DNA from: Litoreibacter arenae DSM 19593
GTDB taxonomy: Bacteria > Pseudomonadota > Alphaproteobacteria > Rhodobacterales > Rhodobacteraceae
Assembly: GCF_000442275.2 (NCBI RefSeq)
Contig: NZ_KE557314.1
Coordinates: 248,001-312,000, forward strand
Direction: 5' to 3'
DNA length: 64,000 bases
Shown: positions 44,256-53,902 of the stretch, in pieces
How the letters are laid out: every line of letters starts with the position of its first letter
Numbering within the stretch: position 1 is the first letter of the stretch
Notes under the pieces: generated by a model
What the model was told of the DNA's origin: nothing
Seen by the model: the letters and a program-made list of their open reading frames with translations, nothing else
Database searches by the model: none
Position numbers and translations under genes: made by a program

Positions 44256-45386
44256 TCAGTCCCGCAGGCGGACGATGTCGTTCATCAGCCCGTCGGTTCC
44301 GCTATGCACGGTCAGCCGCTCGACTTTCCCCGCGATGGTTTCCAACGCCTCAAGCTCTTTGAGCCGCAGCATCACGGGGTTCTCGGCCATCACCTTCGCC
44401 GTGTTCAGAAGCGAACGCGTTGCGTTCGTTTCCTCGCGACGCCGGATCACGTTGGCCTCGGCCTCTTTCTCGGCTGCGACCACACCCGTCAGGATGTCCC
44501 GCATCTCGCCGGGCAGGATCACGTCTTTCAACGCGATGGCCCCAACCTCGACCCCGATCAAGGCCATCTCCGCCCGCACCGCGTTTGCGGCTTCGGCATC
44601 AACGGCCATCTTGTCGGCCAGCAAAGCGTCAAGGGTCAACGCCCCCAGCGTCTTGCGGAACGCCAGACCAAGTGCGCGGTGCAACGCATCCTCGAAATCC
44701 TTCACCGCCGTCACCGCCCGCACGGGGTCGGTGACCCGGAAATCAGCCGCAAGGTTCACCCGCAGCGTCACCCGGTCGCGTGTCAGGATCTCGTGACCCG
44801 TCACGTCATGCGCCCGCCAGCGCAGGTCGACCATCTTCACGGTGATCTTGCGACCTGCCGTCCAGAACCGGTGCACACCGGCCCCGAGCGTCTCGGCCAA
44901 CGCCCCGTCCACGAACATCAACCCGACATCCGCTTCGGCCACCTCGACCACAGTCATGGCGTGGGTCATACGGGCCCGCGTCAGCCGGTCCCCCAGTTTT
45001 GGGGCAACGGCCAGACCGCCGGTCAGGTCGACACGCTCGACCTCCCAAGGCCCCGCATCCGTCCACAGCACGCGCCGCAGATCGGGCGTCATCACCTCGA
45101 ACAGCCGCCCGTCCCGCGACACGACCGCGATCTCGTCCATGCCCGTTCGCAGCTCGGTCAGGTGGGTTGCCACCAGATCAGGCCGCTCCCGCGTCAGGGC
45201 ATCGGTCAGGGTCGAGACGATGTAAGGATCGCTCAGGTCGTGGCGCTCGACCACGTCGTCGCGGCGCAACACATGCTCGCCCACACCCAAGATATCCATG
45301 ATCCGCCCTTTGCGGATCACAATGGCCCGTTCGGCCTCGGTCAGCGTAACGCGCCGGCGGCGCATCAATATATCCAGTATAGTCAT
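44256..45386 (-). CDS. Slipin-family SPFH/band-7 protein with N-terminal extension
   Basis: A 376-residue protein. About 130 N-terminal residues form a beta-rich region (ERAIVIRKGRIMDILGVGEH, VVERHDLSDPYIVSTLTDAL) with no membrane helix, and the band-7/SPFH domain follows (TVVEVAEADVGLMFVDGAL, ILTRDRVTLRVNLAADFRV, FEDALHRALGLAFRKTLG). Then comes a helical stretch (LPGEMRDILTGVVAAEKEAEA) and an ERLTVH end. SPFH proteins oligomerise as rings at membranes. As I recall the literature, slipins of this extended type have been linked to RtcB-type RNA-repair loci that also carry tRNA-like genes. A tRNA-like RNA lies just upstream here, but no rtcB or rtcR is in the window. AGGAG precedes the ATG. Confidence 0.85.
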   Translation of the reverse strand: MTILDILMRRRRVTLTEAERAIVIRKGRIMDILGVGEHVLRRDDVVERHDLSDPYIVSTLTDALTRERPDLVATHLTELRTGMDEIAVVSRDGRLFEVMTPDLRRVLWTDAGPWEVERVDLTGGLAVAPKLGDRLTRARMTHAMTVVEVAEADVGLMFVDGALAETLGAGVHRFWTAGRKITVKMVDLRWRAHDVTGHEILTRDRVTLRVNLAADFRVTDPVRAVTAVKDFEDALHRALGLAFRKTLGALTLDALLADKMAVDAEAANAVRAEMALIGVEVGAIALKDVILPGEMRDILTGVVAAEKEAEANVIRRREETNATRSLLNTAKVMAENPVMLRLKELEALETIAGKVERLTVHSGTDGLMNDIVRLRD

Positions 45387-45741
45387 CGTCTTTCTCCTTT
45401 TGGCCAATGCCTTATCGTCGTCGCAATGTGCGATCTCCTTTTGGGTTTCAGTTGTGGTTGGGGGGCCGAAACGGCCCGGTTGCAGTATAGTGGTGAAGAT
45501 CCGGAACCCTGCCCTGTCCCACCCGTGGCGGACCCGAGGGGGGCGACGGAAAATGCCTTGCGACGGGGTGCGCACGGTCGAAACCCCGCTCACCTGATCG
45601 CATGCACCTGCCGCCGCGGCCCCAAGGACCGGCCCCGAGTGGGGCGGTTGGCATGTCTCTTCCAGGGCCGAAGCCCCGTCCGTGACACGCCTCTCGCAGG
45701 CAGGCCCCGGACCTTCGAATAGATGGTTCAATCGCTTTACA
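45387..45741 (-). other. Structured leader between tRNA-like RNA and slipin gene
   Basis: About 355 bases with no accepted gene but several hairpins on the minus strand, e.g. GGGCC-GTTTC-GGCCC and GGGGC-TTC-GGCCC, plus a T-arm-like GGGGTTTCGACC. The slipin frame is open through all of it without a better start. It may be a long 5' leader or hold further degenerate tRNA-like pieces. Confidence 0.4.
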
Positions 45742-45777
45742 GGCGATAGGGGAGTCGAACCCCAGGCGTCTCCGCCT
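45742..45777 (-). other. Second T-arm-like element and GAGA-tetraloop hairpin
   Basis: Directly after the tRNA-like RNA, the minus strand has AGGCG-GAGA-CGCCT (45764-45777), then GGGG-TTCGACT-CCCC, then TATCGC. The T-loop is identical to that of the preceding element, and TATCGC can pair with GCGATG at the 5' end of the tRNA-like RNA, so the locus carries two alternative 3' halves. Confidence 0.45.
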
Positions 45778-45784
45778 TTACCGG

Positions 45785-45856
45785 TGGGATGGCAGGAGTC
45801 GAACCTGCTACACGAGGATTAAATGTCCACTGCTCTACCAGATGAGCTACATCGCA
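45785..45856 (-). tRNA. tRNA-like RNA, Lys(UUU)-like but non-canonical
   Basis: The minus strand folds into a cloverleaf: acceptor TGCGATG/CATCCCA with one C-C mismatch, D-arm GCTC-ATCTGGTA-GAGC, anticodon arm GTGGA-CATTTAA-TCCTC with a T-T mismatch, variable loop, T-arm GCAGG-TTCGACT-CCTGC. The loop would place TTT as anticodon (Lys), but position 33 is A rather than the near-universal U, and the 3' end continues CCGG rather than CCA. It is therefore a pseudo-tRNA or a tRNA-like RNA with another function. It precedes a slipin gene. Confidence 0.55.
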
Positions 45857-46083
45857 TGCGTACCTAAAACGCACCCCTCACTTTGGTGTCGGCCTTGGCA
45901 TACATCCGCAGCAGCGCCGCGTTGCACCGGGGCAGTGATCACCTGCACCCGCTAAGGTCCGATCCGACAAGTTCGGGAGGTGAGGGATAGCCGCGATGTC
46001 CGGATTCGATCTACCGGGCAAATTTCGCGGCAGATTGCGCTGTGGCCTGTCCGCAACAAAATAACCCTATCGCGCAACAAATG

Positions 46084-46112
46084 AAAAAGGCGCCCGCCTG
46101 AACGGACGCCTT
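46084..46112 (-). terminator. Rho-independent terminator after trpB
   Basis: On the minus strand, stem AAGGCGTCCG / CGGGCGCCTT (10 bp with one wobble) with a 6-base loop, followed by TTTTTC. It lies 46 bases past the trpB stop. A second small hairpin AAGCCC-AAA-GGGCTT is at 46125-46139. Confidence 0.85.
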
Positions 46113-46157
46113 CGGGAATCTCCAAAGCCCTTTGGGCTTGCATGATCTTTCAAGGTG

Positions 46158-47390
<1,233 letters not shown>

Positions 47391-47456
47391 GTTGGAAAAA
47401 CTCCCATTGCAACGCAGCAGATGTAGCCCGCGATGCATCCGGCGTAAAGACGAGGT

Positions 47457-48089
47457 TTAGACCGCCTCGCAAAACCGCTTGATCAGATCGGCATCCTTCA
47501 CTCCCGGCGCGCTCTCGACACCGGAAGACACATCGACCTGGTTGGCTCCGGTCAGGCGCACCGCCTCGGCCACGTTGTCGGGTGTCAGCCCGCCAGCCAG
47601 CATCCACGGCACCGGCCAGCGACGCCCGGCAATCAAACGCCAGTCAAACGCCAGACCGTTGCCGCCGGGCAAATCGGCGTTCTTCGGGGGCTTGGCATCG
47701 ACCAGAATCTGGTCGGCCACATACATGTAGTCCTCTAGCGCCGCTAGATCGCCCTCGCCCGCAATTCCCACAGCTTTCATCACCGGCAACCCGAAACGGG
47801 CGCGGATGTCCGCCACGCGCTCGGGGCTTTCCGATCCGTGCAACTGCAACAGATCGAGCGGCACCCGCTCCACCAGCGCGTCCAGTGCTGCGTCATCGGC
47901 ATTCACCGTCAACGCCACCTTGGCCACCCCCGCAGGCACATCCAGCGCCAGGGCATGGGCTGTATCCAGCGTCACATGGCGCGGCGATTTCTCGAAGAAC
48001 ACGAAGCCGACATAGGTTGCCCCCGCCGCCGCGCATGCGGCCACGTCGGCGGGGCGGCTGAGGCCGCAAATTTTGACGCGGGTGATCAT
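47457..48089 (-). CDS. trpF: Phosphoribosylanthranilate isomerase
   Basis: A 210-residue TIM barrel. [12 protein letters not shown] (residues 4-15) contains the catalytic Cys, [13 protein letters not shown] follows, [11 protein letters not shown] is the mid-barrel motif, the catalytic Asp is in [10 protein letters not shown], and [15 protein letters not shown] with [15 protein letters not shown] form the phosphate site. It converts N-(5-phosphoribosyl)anthranilate to CdRP in tryptophan synthesis. The ATG at 48089 is right at the conserved N-terminus; the longer frame upstream is arginine-rich and overlaps the LapA-like gene. It lies 10 bases downstream of that gene and 66 bases before trpB. 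Confidence 0.95.
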   Translation of the reverse strand: MITRVKICGLSRPADVAACAAAGATYVGFVFFEKSPRHVTLDTAHALALDVPAGVAKVALTVNADDAALDALVERVPLDLLQLHGSESPERVADIRARFGLPVMKAVGIAGEGDLAALEDYMYVADQILVDAKPPKNADLPGGNGLAFDWRLIAGRRWPVPWMLAGGLTPDNVAEAVRLTGANQVDVSSGVESAPGVKDADLIKRFCEAV

Positions 48090-48099
48090 GGAAGTATCC

Positions 48100-48459
48100 C
48101 TAGCGCGTGGCGGCGCTGTCGTCGAGCAGGGCCAGAACCTCGTCCTTGCCCTCATTGTTCCGGCGCTTGAGGCCCTTGACCTCCCGCGCCAACCTTTCCT
48201 TCTCACGGCGTTGGCGGCGGGCGTCGGCGCGGTGCTTGTGCTCGCGCAGCCATTCCCAGACGAAGCCGATCAGCAGGCCAATGATGATGCCGCCGAAAAT
48301 CACCACGAACAGCGGCAAATCGTAGGACAGGGGTTGCCCAAGATACGCGGCCATTTCGGCAGGCAGCACCTTGATCGTCACCAAGCCGCGGTTGGCCAGG
48401 GCCACCAGAATCAGGGACAGGCCGACGACGGCCATAAACACATAGCGAATGTAGCGCAT
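48100..48459 (-). CDS. LapA-domain (DUF1049) inner-membrane protein
   Basis: A 119-residue protein with two hydrophobic helices (residues 8-25 and 48-68), the second containing [21 protein letters not shown], then a basic coiled-coil tail ([20 protein letters not shown]). This is the LapA/YciS layout; in enterobacteria the partner LapB controls LpxC and lipopolysaccharide level. No lapB is adjacent here. It lies between ihfB (5 bases upstream) and trpF (10 bases downstream), a familiar alphaproteobacterial order, so ihfB-lapA-trpF-trpB could be one transcript. Confidence 0.88.
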   Translation of the reverse strand: MRYIRYVFMAVVGLSLILVALANRGLVTIKVLPAEMAAYLGQPLSYDLPLFVVIFGGIIIGLLIGFVWEWLREHKHRADARRQRREKERLAREVKGLKRRNNEGKDEVLALLDDSAATR

Positions 48460-48464
48460 TTAGC

Positions 48465-48752
48465 TCAGCTTTCGTTTCCGTTGAGCCTGTCTCGTAACAG
48501 CTTGCCGGTTTTGAAGAAAGGCACATGCTTCTCTTGTACGTGAACGCTTTCCCCCGTGCGTGGGTTCCGCCCGGTGCGGGCATCGCGTTTCTTGACAGAG
48601 AATGCCCCGAAGCCCCGCAGCTCCACCCGGTTGCCGGAGGCGACAGCCTCCACGATCTCCTCGAAGATGGTGTTCACGATGCGCTCTACGTCCCGTTGAT
48701 ACAGGTGCGGGTTTTCGTCGGCGATCTTTTGGATCAGCTCGGAGCGTATCAT
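48465..48752 (-). CDS. ihfB: Integration host factor, beta subunit
   Basis: A 95-residue DNABII protein. [16 protein letters not shown] is the first helix, [16 protein letters not shown] the beta saddle, and [15 protein letters not shown] the arm with the DNA-intercalating Pro. The phrase [15 protein letters not shown] ends the protein, as in IHF-beta. It bends DNA in recombination, replication and transcription as a heterodimer with IHF-alpha, which is not in the window. The ATG at 48752 is preferred to the adjacent upstream TTG. It is the first gene of the group leading to trpB and lies downstream of rpsA, the usual rpsA-ihfB order. Confidence 0.95.
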   Translation of the reverse strand: MIRSELIQKIADENPHLYQRDVERIVNTIFEEIVEAVASGNRVELRGFGAFSVKKRDARTGRNPRTGESVHVQEKHVPFFKTGKLLRDRLNGNES

Positions 48753-48997
48753 CAACTATCCTCCCCAGGACTTTGCTACGTGCCGTGTGTTGCGAACACG
48801 GTCGGGCGAACTATAGGACGAATAATCCAACTGAGGGAAGCGTTTACAGGGGGGGCACGACCTTGTTGCAGCGAAAAATGGCGTGAAAAATAGCGCGAGA
48901 TGCCACATTTCACACCTTCGCGTCACCCGATCATGCGTCCAGAGCCTGACATACGCACCCCGATAGCAGTCGATTCGGGCGGGCAGGACAAACGAAA

Positions 48998-49025
48998 ACG
49001 GCCCCGCCATTTCTGGCAGGGCCGT
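48998..49025 (-). terminator. Rho-independent terminator after rpsA
   Basis: On the minus strand, stem ACGGCCCTGCC / GGCGGGGCCGT (11 bp with one T-G pair), 6-base loop, then TTTTCG. It lies 23 bases after the rpsA stop, separating it from ihfB, whose promoter should lie in the remaining ~245 bases. Confidence 0.88.
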
Positions 49026-49048
49026 CCTCAAATTCTTGTCGGGAACGA

Positions 49049-50728
49049 TTACTCGTCGTCGGACTTCAGAGCCGCGCCGAGGATATCGCCCAAGGACGCG
49101 CCGGAGTCGGAGGAGCCATACTGCTCTACCGCTTCTTTCTCTTCGGCGATCTCGCGGGCCTTGATGGACAGACCCAAGCGGCGGGTCTTGGCGTCCACAT
49201 TGGTCACACGCACGTCTATCTTGTCGCCGACACCGAAACGCTCGGGGCGCTGCTCGGCACGGTCACGCGACAGGTCGGAGCGGCGGATGAAGGACTTGGC
49301 GCCCTCATATTCCACTTCGATGCCGCCATCCTCGATCGAGGTAACCTCGACAGTGATGATGGAGCCGCGCTTGACGCCGTCCACAGCAGTGTCGAACGAG
49401 CCGTCCAGAGCTTTGATCGAGAGCGAGATACGCTCTTTCTCCACGTCCACTTCGGTGACAACGGCTTTGACCATGTCGCCTTTGCGGAAGTCGCCCAGTG
49501 CATCTTCGCCACGGCCGTCCCAAGTGATATCGGACAGGTGAACCATGCCGTCGATATCGTTCTCGAGACCAACGAACAGACCGAATTCAGTGATGTTCTT
49601 GACTTCGCCTTCGATTTCCGTGCCGACAGGGTTGTTCTCTGCGAACACTTCCCACGGGTTGCGCATGGTCTGCTTGAGACCCAGGGAAACACGACGCTTG
49701 GCGCTGTCGATTTCCAGAACCATGACTTCGACCTCTTGCGAGGTGGACACGATCTTGCCGGGATGCACGTTCTTCTTGGTCCACGACATTTCCGAGACGT
49801 GAACAAGACCTTCGACACCGGGCTCCAGCTCAACAAATGCGCCGTAATCGGTGATGTTGGTCACGCGGCCGGTGTGTACGGATTCCAGCGAATACTTGTT
49901 GGCAACCGCTTCCCATGGATCGTCCTGCAGCTGCTTCATGCCAAGGGAGATACGGTGGGTCTCTTTGTTGATCTTGATGACCTGAACCTTGACGGTTTCG
50001 CCGATGGTCAGGATCTCGCGCGGGTCGTTGACGCGGCGCCATGCCATGTCGGTGACGTGCAGCAGGCCGTCTACGCCGCCAAGGTCGACGAATGCGCCGT
50101 ACTCGGTGATGTTCTTGACCACGCCGTCCACAGCCTGACCTTCGGTGAGGTTGCCGATGACTTCTGCACGCTGTTCAGCACGTGATTCTTCCAGAATGGC
50201 GCGGCGCGACACAACGATGTTGCCACGGCGACGGTCCATTTTCAGGATTTGGAACGGCTGCTTCAGACCCATCAGAGGGCCCGCGTCGCGCACAGGGCGC
50301 ACGTCGACCTGGGAGCCGGGAAGGAACGCAACCGCGCCGCCCAGATCCACGGTGAAGCCACCTTTGACGCGGCCAAAGATTGCGCCTTCGACGCGCTCTT
50401 CGTCTGCGTATGCTTTTTCCAGACGGTCCCATGCCTCTTCGCGGCGCGCTTTGTCGCGGCTGATGGAGGCTTCGCCGCGGGCGTTCTCTACGCGGTCGAG
50501 GAACACCTCAACTTCGTCGCCCACTTCGATTTTTGCGGATTCGCCCGGTTCTGCGAATTCTTTAAGGTCGATACGGCCTTCCATTTTGTAGCCGATATCG
50601 ATGATGGCTTGACCGGCTTCGATCGCCAGTACCTTACCTTTGACAACCGAACCTTCGTCCGGGGTGTCCATTTCGAAGCTTTCGTTCAAGAGGGCTTCGA
50701 ATTCCTCCATAGATGCGTTTTGAGCCAT
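49049..50728 (-). CDS. rpsA: 30S ribosomal protein S1
   Basis: A 559-residue protein with six S1 RNA-binding repeats; repeats 3-6 are the most alike (e.g. EYGAFVDLGGVDGLLHVTDM, DYGAFVELEPGVEGLVHVSE, EFGLFVGLENDIDGMVHLSD). It binds mRNA at the ribosome platform and helps start translation on structured leaders. The acidic C-terminus (GAALKSDDE) and full length are normal. It is followed by a strong terminator. The 218-base region upstream probably carries its promoter. cmk, usually adjacent, is here separated by three small genes. Confidence 0.97.
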   Translation of the reverse strand: MAQNASMEEFEALLNESFEMDTPDEGSVVKGKVLAIEAGQAIIDIGYKMEGRIDLKEFAEPGESAKIEVGDEVEVFLDRVENARGEASISRDKARREEAWDRLEKAYADEERVEGAIFGRVKGGFTVDLGGAVAFLPGSQVDVRPVRDAGPLMGLKQPFQILKMDRRRGNIVVSRRAILEESRAEQRAEVIGNLTEGQAVDGVVKNITEYGAFVDLGGVDGLLHVTDMAWRRVNDPREILTIGETVKVQVIKINKETHRISLGMKQLQDDPWEAVANKYSLESVHTGRVTNITDYGAFVELEPGVEGLVHVSEMSWTKKNVHPGKIVSTSQEVEVMVLEIDSAKRRVSLGLKQTMRNPWEVFAENNPVGTEIEGEVKNITEFGLFVGLENDIDGMVHLSDITWDGRGEDALGDFRKGDMVKAVVTEVDVEKERISLSIKALDGSFDTAVDGVKRGSIITVEVTSIEDGGIEVEYEGAKSFIRRSDLSRDRAEQRPERFGVGDKIDVRVTNVDAKTRRLGLSIKAREIAEEKEAVEQYGSSDSGASLGDILGAALKSDDE

Positions 50729-50946
50729 GTGGCGTGTGTGTCCTAATCTGAGTTTATACGGGCCGTGCGGTTGTCTCCGCCGGTCTTTGGGTTTCGGTTG
50801 GTCTTCGGGGTTTTCTCAAAACAAGAAGGGCCGGAAAACCGACCCTGCCCGTCCTGAGACTGTTCTCGCCCCTTAGACAAGCGCGCATATAGCGTGGGTT
50901 GAGGGGAAGAGCAAGTATGCAAGGCCGCATAAGCCTCAGGCGGGGG

Positions 50947-51681
50947 TCACCCGCAGGCGATGATCCCGTCCTGCCCCGTCACGACCGCCCCCTCACACCA
51001 GATAGTGGTTGCGCGGGCGTAGATGCCCTTTCTGCGGGCGGCCTGTTCGAGTGTGGGCAAGGCGGCTTCTGCCTGTGCTGCGGTTTCGAAAAATGCCACC
51101 GTGCGATACCAGTTGTCGCGTAAGATCAGATCAATCTCGATCCGGTCAAGGCGCGCCGCGATCTGGCGTTGCTCGTCTCGCGCCGCGTCCAGGCTGCGGT
51201 CTGCGCCAAGGACTACGACCCAGTCTCCTACGCCGACCGGTGCCGGCTCCGGTACCATGATCGCAGACTCGAGTACTCCCTGCTCATTCGACGCGGTTGG
51301 AGGCGATGACGAGGACGGATCAACATCCGGCTCGGCGGCTTTTTCCAAATAGAGGCTGACCTGCTCGATTTGTAGAATGGAGGCCAGTTGCGTCTGTTCT
51401 TCGTCGCTGCACCGCCCCCTTGCCAGACACGCACCCGATAGCTTGGCCTGATCCAGCACAGAGCTTTGTTCGGTCAACTCCTTCACCTCGCGCGGTGAAA
51501 TGTTGAAGCCCATCGCGGCGATCTTGATGTTGATGTCGTGATCCTGAAAGGCCTTGAAAAAGTCGCCGGTCCGTTTGGCTGTGAATTCCGGCTTGAAGAA
51601 CAGCGACGCAATGAGTGCCAGCAATGCAAGATATACCAAGGTTTGAAGGGCGAGTTTTATGGCTTCGATACGTGCTTTCAT
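50947..51681 (-). CDS. Membrane-anchored protein with C-terminal SPOR-like domain, unknown function
   Basis: A 244-residue protein. One hydrophobic helix (residues ~10-27: TLVYLALLALIASLFF) anchors it, followed by a helical/linker region with a possible disulfide pair in GACLARGRC, a Ser/Pro-rich linker, and a C-terminal ~80-residue domain (GDWVVVLGADRSLDAARDEQ, WYRTVAFFETAAQAEAALPT) with SPOR-like beta-alpha pattern. SPOR domains bind denuded peptidoglycan glycans, but the similarity is only by eye. The ATG at 51681 has an excellent GGAGG; earlier in-frame starts are not needed. It lies between rpsA and a universal stress gene and is transcribed toward rpsA. Confidence 0.7.
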   Translation of the reverse strand: MKARIEAIKLALQTLVYLALLALIASLFFKPEFTAKRTGDFFKAFQDHDINIKIAAMGFNISPREVKELTEQSSVLDQAKLSGACLARGRCSDEEQTQLASILQIEQVSLYLEKAAEPDVDPSSSSPPTASNEQGVLESAIMVPEPAPVGVGDWVVVLGADRSLDAARDEQRQIAARLDRIEIDLILRDNWYRTVAFFETAAQAEAALPTLEQAARRKGIYARATTIWCEGAVVTGQDGIIACG

Positions 51682-51891
51682 AAGTCCCTCCATCTGTAAA
51701 TGATGGGCCCCAGTATAGCGCCACACGCGCGGCATTTGGTGTGAAATACATCCCCCACCGCGTGAATCGCGACCTTTCACACATTCATGACAGCCCGATT
51801 TTGTGGCAAATTAACCTACGGCAAGGACGCGAGGTGACGCCTAGGTTACGCTTGATAACCAGATCAACGGCAACAATTTGGAGATGGCACC

Positions 51892-52299
51892 ATGTATAAG
51901 CATATTCTTGTTCCCGTAGTTTTCGATGAAGACCACGATACGCAAGCCTCCTTTGAAATCGCGCGCACCTTGGCGGACGATGGAGCCAAGTTCACCGTAA
52001 TACACGTGCTGGAGGCGGTTCCAGCCTACTTTACCGCGGAAATTCCCAGCAAACTGCTAGAGAAGTCACATGACGACGCCGCGAAGTCGCTGGCCCAGCG
52101 TGCTAAGTCTCTGCCGGGTGCGTCACCGGTGCTGATATCCGGTCATGCTGGACGGACATTGGTCGAATATGCCGAAGAACATGATGTCGATTGCATTGTG
52201 ATAGCGTCCCACAGACCGGGATTTGGCGACTTGTTTCTGGGCTCCACAGCGGCAAGAGTCGTGCGTCATGCCAAGTGTTCGGTGCACGTGATCCGCTAG
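51892..52299 (+). CDS. Universal stress protein, UspA family
   Basis: A 135-residue single Usp domain. KHILVPVVFDEDHDTQASFE is the first strand and helix, and the nucleotide-binding G-x2-G-x9-G motif is approximated by SHRPGFGDLFLGSTAARVVRH near residues 105-125. Usp proteins support survival under starvation and oxidative stress; the ATP-binding kind may sense energy status. GGAGA precedes the ATG. Upstream at 51852-51867 is TTGAT-N6-ATCAA, similar to an FNR-type site but with two extra bases in the spacer. It is transcribed alone on plus. Confidence 0.92.
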   Translation: MYKHILVPVVFDEDHDTQASFEIARTLADDGAKFTVIHVLEAVPAYFTAEIPSKLLEKSHDDAAKSLAQRAKSLPGASPVLISGHAGRTLVEYAEEHDVDCIVIASHRPGFGDLFLGSTAARVVRHAKCSVHVIR

Positions 52300-52390
52300 G
52301 GACAGGTACGCTCGGGCATCCCGTGGCCCACCGAACGCTCGGCCTACCAAACCTTAACGCCTGCGCCCTATACCCTGTCCTCGGTTAACC

Positions 52391-52560
52391 AAAAGCAAGG
52401 CGCGACCCGTACGCCTTGCATTCGATCTGTGGTCCACGGCCCCGTTTTGGGGTCTCCCGCGACCGCCGGCACTATAAGGGGCTTAAACACCCCGAAGGGA
52501 TGCAGGGTAAAGCCTGTAACGACGATGACCTCAGCCCGAAATGGGCGGCCGCCTGTCTTC
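52391..52560 (-). ncRNA. Candidate structured non-coding RNA
   Basis: The 350-base gap between the stress protein and the next minus-strand gene has no convincing protein frame. On the minus strand it has a strong final hairpin, GCAAGGCG/CGCCTTGC (52395-52402 with 52412-52419), followed by TTTT, like a terminator. A nested stem-loop lies before it (GGCTT ... CATCCC-TTC-GGGGTG ... AAGCC, about 52482-52517). A short stable RNA ending at 52391 would explain both. The 5' end is a guess, and it might only be the trailer of the small gene upstream. Confidence 0.35.
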
Positions 52561-52649
52561 TATCAGTTCGAGAAATCTTCCAGCCGCGCCCGAACCTCTT
52601 GGGCAGCGGCCGCAACTGCATCTTCAAACAAGGGACGTCCCGCACCGGA

Positions 52650-52826
52650 TCACTTCTTGTCGCGCGCGGATTTCTCTTCTTTGGTCAGCTTGTTGTTCCA
52701 GACATTGTTGCTCAGGCCCAACTCCGCTGGCAGGGGTTTGGTTTTGCCCACGCTGACTTTGCCGCCCTTATTCAGAAACTCCTGAATCAAGGCGTCATCC
52801 GTGGTATCTTTCGGGATATGCTTCAT
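52650..52826 (-). CDS. Small basic hypothetical protein, 58 aa
   Basis: A 58-residue protein, MKHIPKDTTDDALIQEFLNK then GGKVSVGKTKPLPAELGLSN and a lysine-rich end (KLTKEEKSARDKK). It is similar in style to short conserved Rhodobacteraceae proteins of unknown function. The start is uncertain: an ATG at 52853 and a TTG at 52865 are in frame and would add 9 or 13 residues; none has a strong ribosome-binding site. The frame is supported by its composition and by codon use rather than by any known domain. It begins 41 bases after the cmk stop and may share that transcript. Confidence 0.62.
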   Translation of the reverse strand: MKHIPKDTTDDALIQEFLNKGGKVSVGKTKPLPAELGLSNNVWNNKLTKEEKSARDKK

Positions 52827-52867
52827 GGGCTTGAGCGTAACCGCTACCTGCATCGGACGCAACAAAG

Positions 52868-53479
52868 CTAGACCGGAAAGCGCGCCCTGATAAACTGAAC
52901 CGCCGCCGCAACAGCGTCGTCTATGCTCATATCCGACGTGTCGATCACCACCGCATCCGCCGCCGCCGCCAATGGCGCCGCCTCACGGCCGCGATCCCGC
53001 GCGTCGCGTTCTTGCAAATCGCGCAGCACGCCCTCTCGGGTGACGTCGTGGCCATTTTCCGACAACTCCAGATAGCGCCGCTCCGCCCGCACCTCGTCCG
53101 AGGCGGTGACGAACAGCTTCACATCCGCATCAGGGCAAATCACCGTGCCAATGTCGCGTCCGTCCAGCACCGCACCACCATCGCGGCGGGCGAAGTCGCG
53201 CTGGAATTCAACCAAGGCATCGCGCACCTCGGGAATCGCCGCCACCTTGGACGCCGCTTGCGCCACGGCGGTGGTGCGCAGGTCATCGCGGTCCAAATCC
53301 GTGGGCTGCAAAGCCTTCGCCGCCGCCACAGGATCAGCGCCGTCAATCACCCGCGCACCTGTGGCACGATAGAGCAAGCCGGTGTCGAGATGGGCGAACC
53401 CGAACTCTTCCGCCACGCGCTTCGAGAGCGTTCCCTTCCCCGCCGCTGCGGGACCGTCGATGGCGACTGTGAATTTCAT
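52868..53479 (-). CDS. cmk: Cytidylate kinase
   Basis: A 203-residue (d)CMP kinase. The P-loop is [15 protein letters not shown] at residues 7-21; [14 protein letters not shown] binds CMP, and [20 protein letters not shown] is the central conserved stretch. [18 protein letters not shown] forms the lid, and [11 protein letters not shown] follows. It phosphorylates CMP and dCMP for nucleotide recycling. Its start overlaps the end of the GFA gene by 4 bases. The usual cmk-rpsA neighbourhood is retained, with the small, stress and SPOR-like genes interposed. Confidence 0.95.
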   Translation of the reverse strand: MKFTVAIDGPAAAGKGTLSKRVAEEFGFAHLDTGLLYRATGARVIDGADPVAAAKALQPTDLDRDDLRTTAVAQAASKVAAIPEVRDALVEFQRDFARRDGGAVLDGRDIGTVICPDADVKLFVTASDEVRAERRYLELSENGHDVTREGVLRDLQERDARDRGREAAPLAAAADAVVIDTSDMSIDDAVAAAVQFIRARFPV

Positions 53480-53877
53480 GGCACCTGCGTCGTATAGTTA
53501 GGGTCGTCGGCATCTGCACAAGGCAGACCGTCGGAGATATCGTAGTAATCCCCCTTGTCGGCGCAAAAGATGTGCCCCGCAAGCGATAGCCCGGTATCGC
53601 CGTCCAGACTGCCCGCAAAGATCGACAGGTTCGCCCCCGGCCCGTCCCAGAACATCTGGCTGCCGCAGGTGCCGCAAAACCCGCGCCGCGCGTTGGGCGA
53701 GGAGGGATACCATGTAACTTCGCCCGCGATTTGAACATCCTCCCGCGCCGCCGAGGTCGCCGCAACGTGGTGTCCGCTGGTCTTGCGGCACTGTCTGCAA
53801 TGGCAGGCGATCACGGGGCGCAAAGGGCCGGTTACGCTGTAGGTGATCTGGCCGCACAGGCAGCTTCCACTGGCCAT
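53476..53877 (-). CDS. GFA-family zinc protein (glutathione-dependent formaldehyde-activating-like)
   Basis: A 133-residue Mss4-like protein. The zinc ligands are clear: SCLCGQITY near residue 5, [11 protein letters not shown] near 25-35, and [12 protein letters not shown] near 67-78. The family includes S-(hydroxymethyl)glutathione synthase, but most short members have unknown activity, so the name is structural. The ATG at 53877 places the CxCG at the expected distance. The stop overlaps the cmk start by 4 bases. Upstream, after 25 bases, is a hypothetical gene in the same direction, so aroA-hypothetical-GFA-cmk could be co-transcribed. Confidence 0.88.
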   Translation of the reverse strand: MASGSCLCGQITYSVTGPLRPVIACHCRQCRKTSGHHVAATSAAREDVQIAGEVTWYPSSPNARRGFCGTCGSQMFWDGPGANLSIFAGSLDGDTGLSLAGHIFCADKGDYYDISDGLPCADADDPNYTTQVP

Positions 53878-53902
53878 TCGCAGACCTCCCTTTATCAGCC
53901 TC

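Noticed and set aside
44304-45722. A 472-codon open frame antisense to the slipin gene
   Set aside because: His/Gln-rich shadow of a real SPFH-domain gene; no start signal.
45857-46157. A sigma-54 promoter upstream of the tRNA-like RNA and slipin
   Set aside because: I looked for TGGCAC-N5-TTGC on the minus strand, as expected for RtcR-type control, and found no acceptable match.
51852-51867. TTGAT-N6-ATCAA ahead of the universal stress gene as an FNR site
   Set aside because: FNR-type sites have four bases between the half-sites; six are present here, so it is noted but not called.
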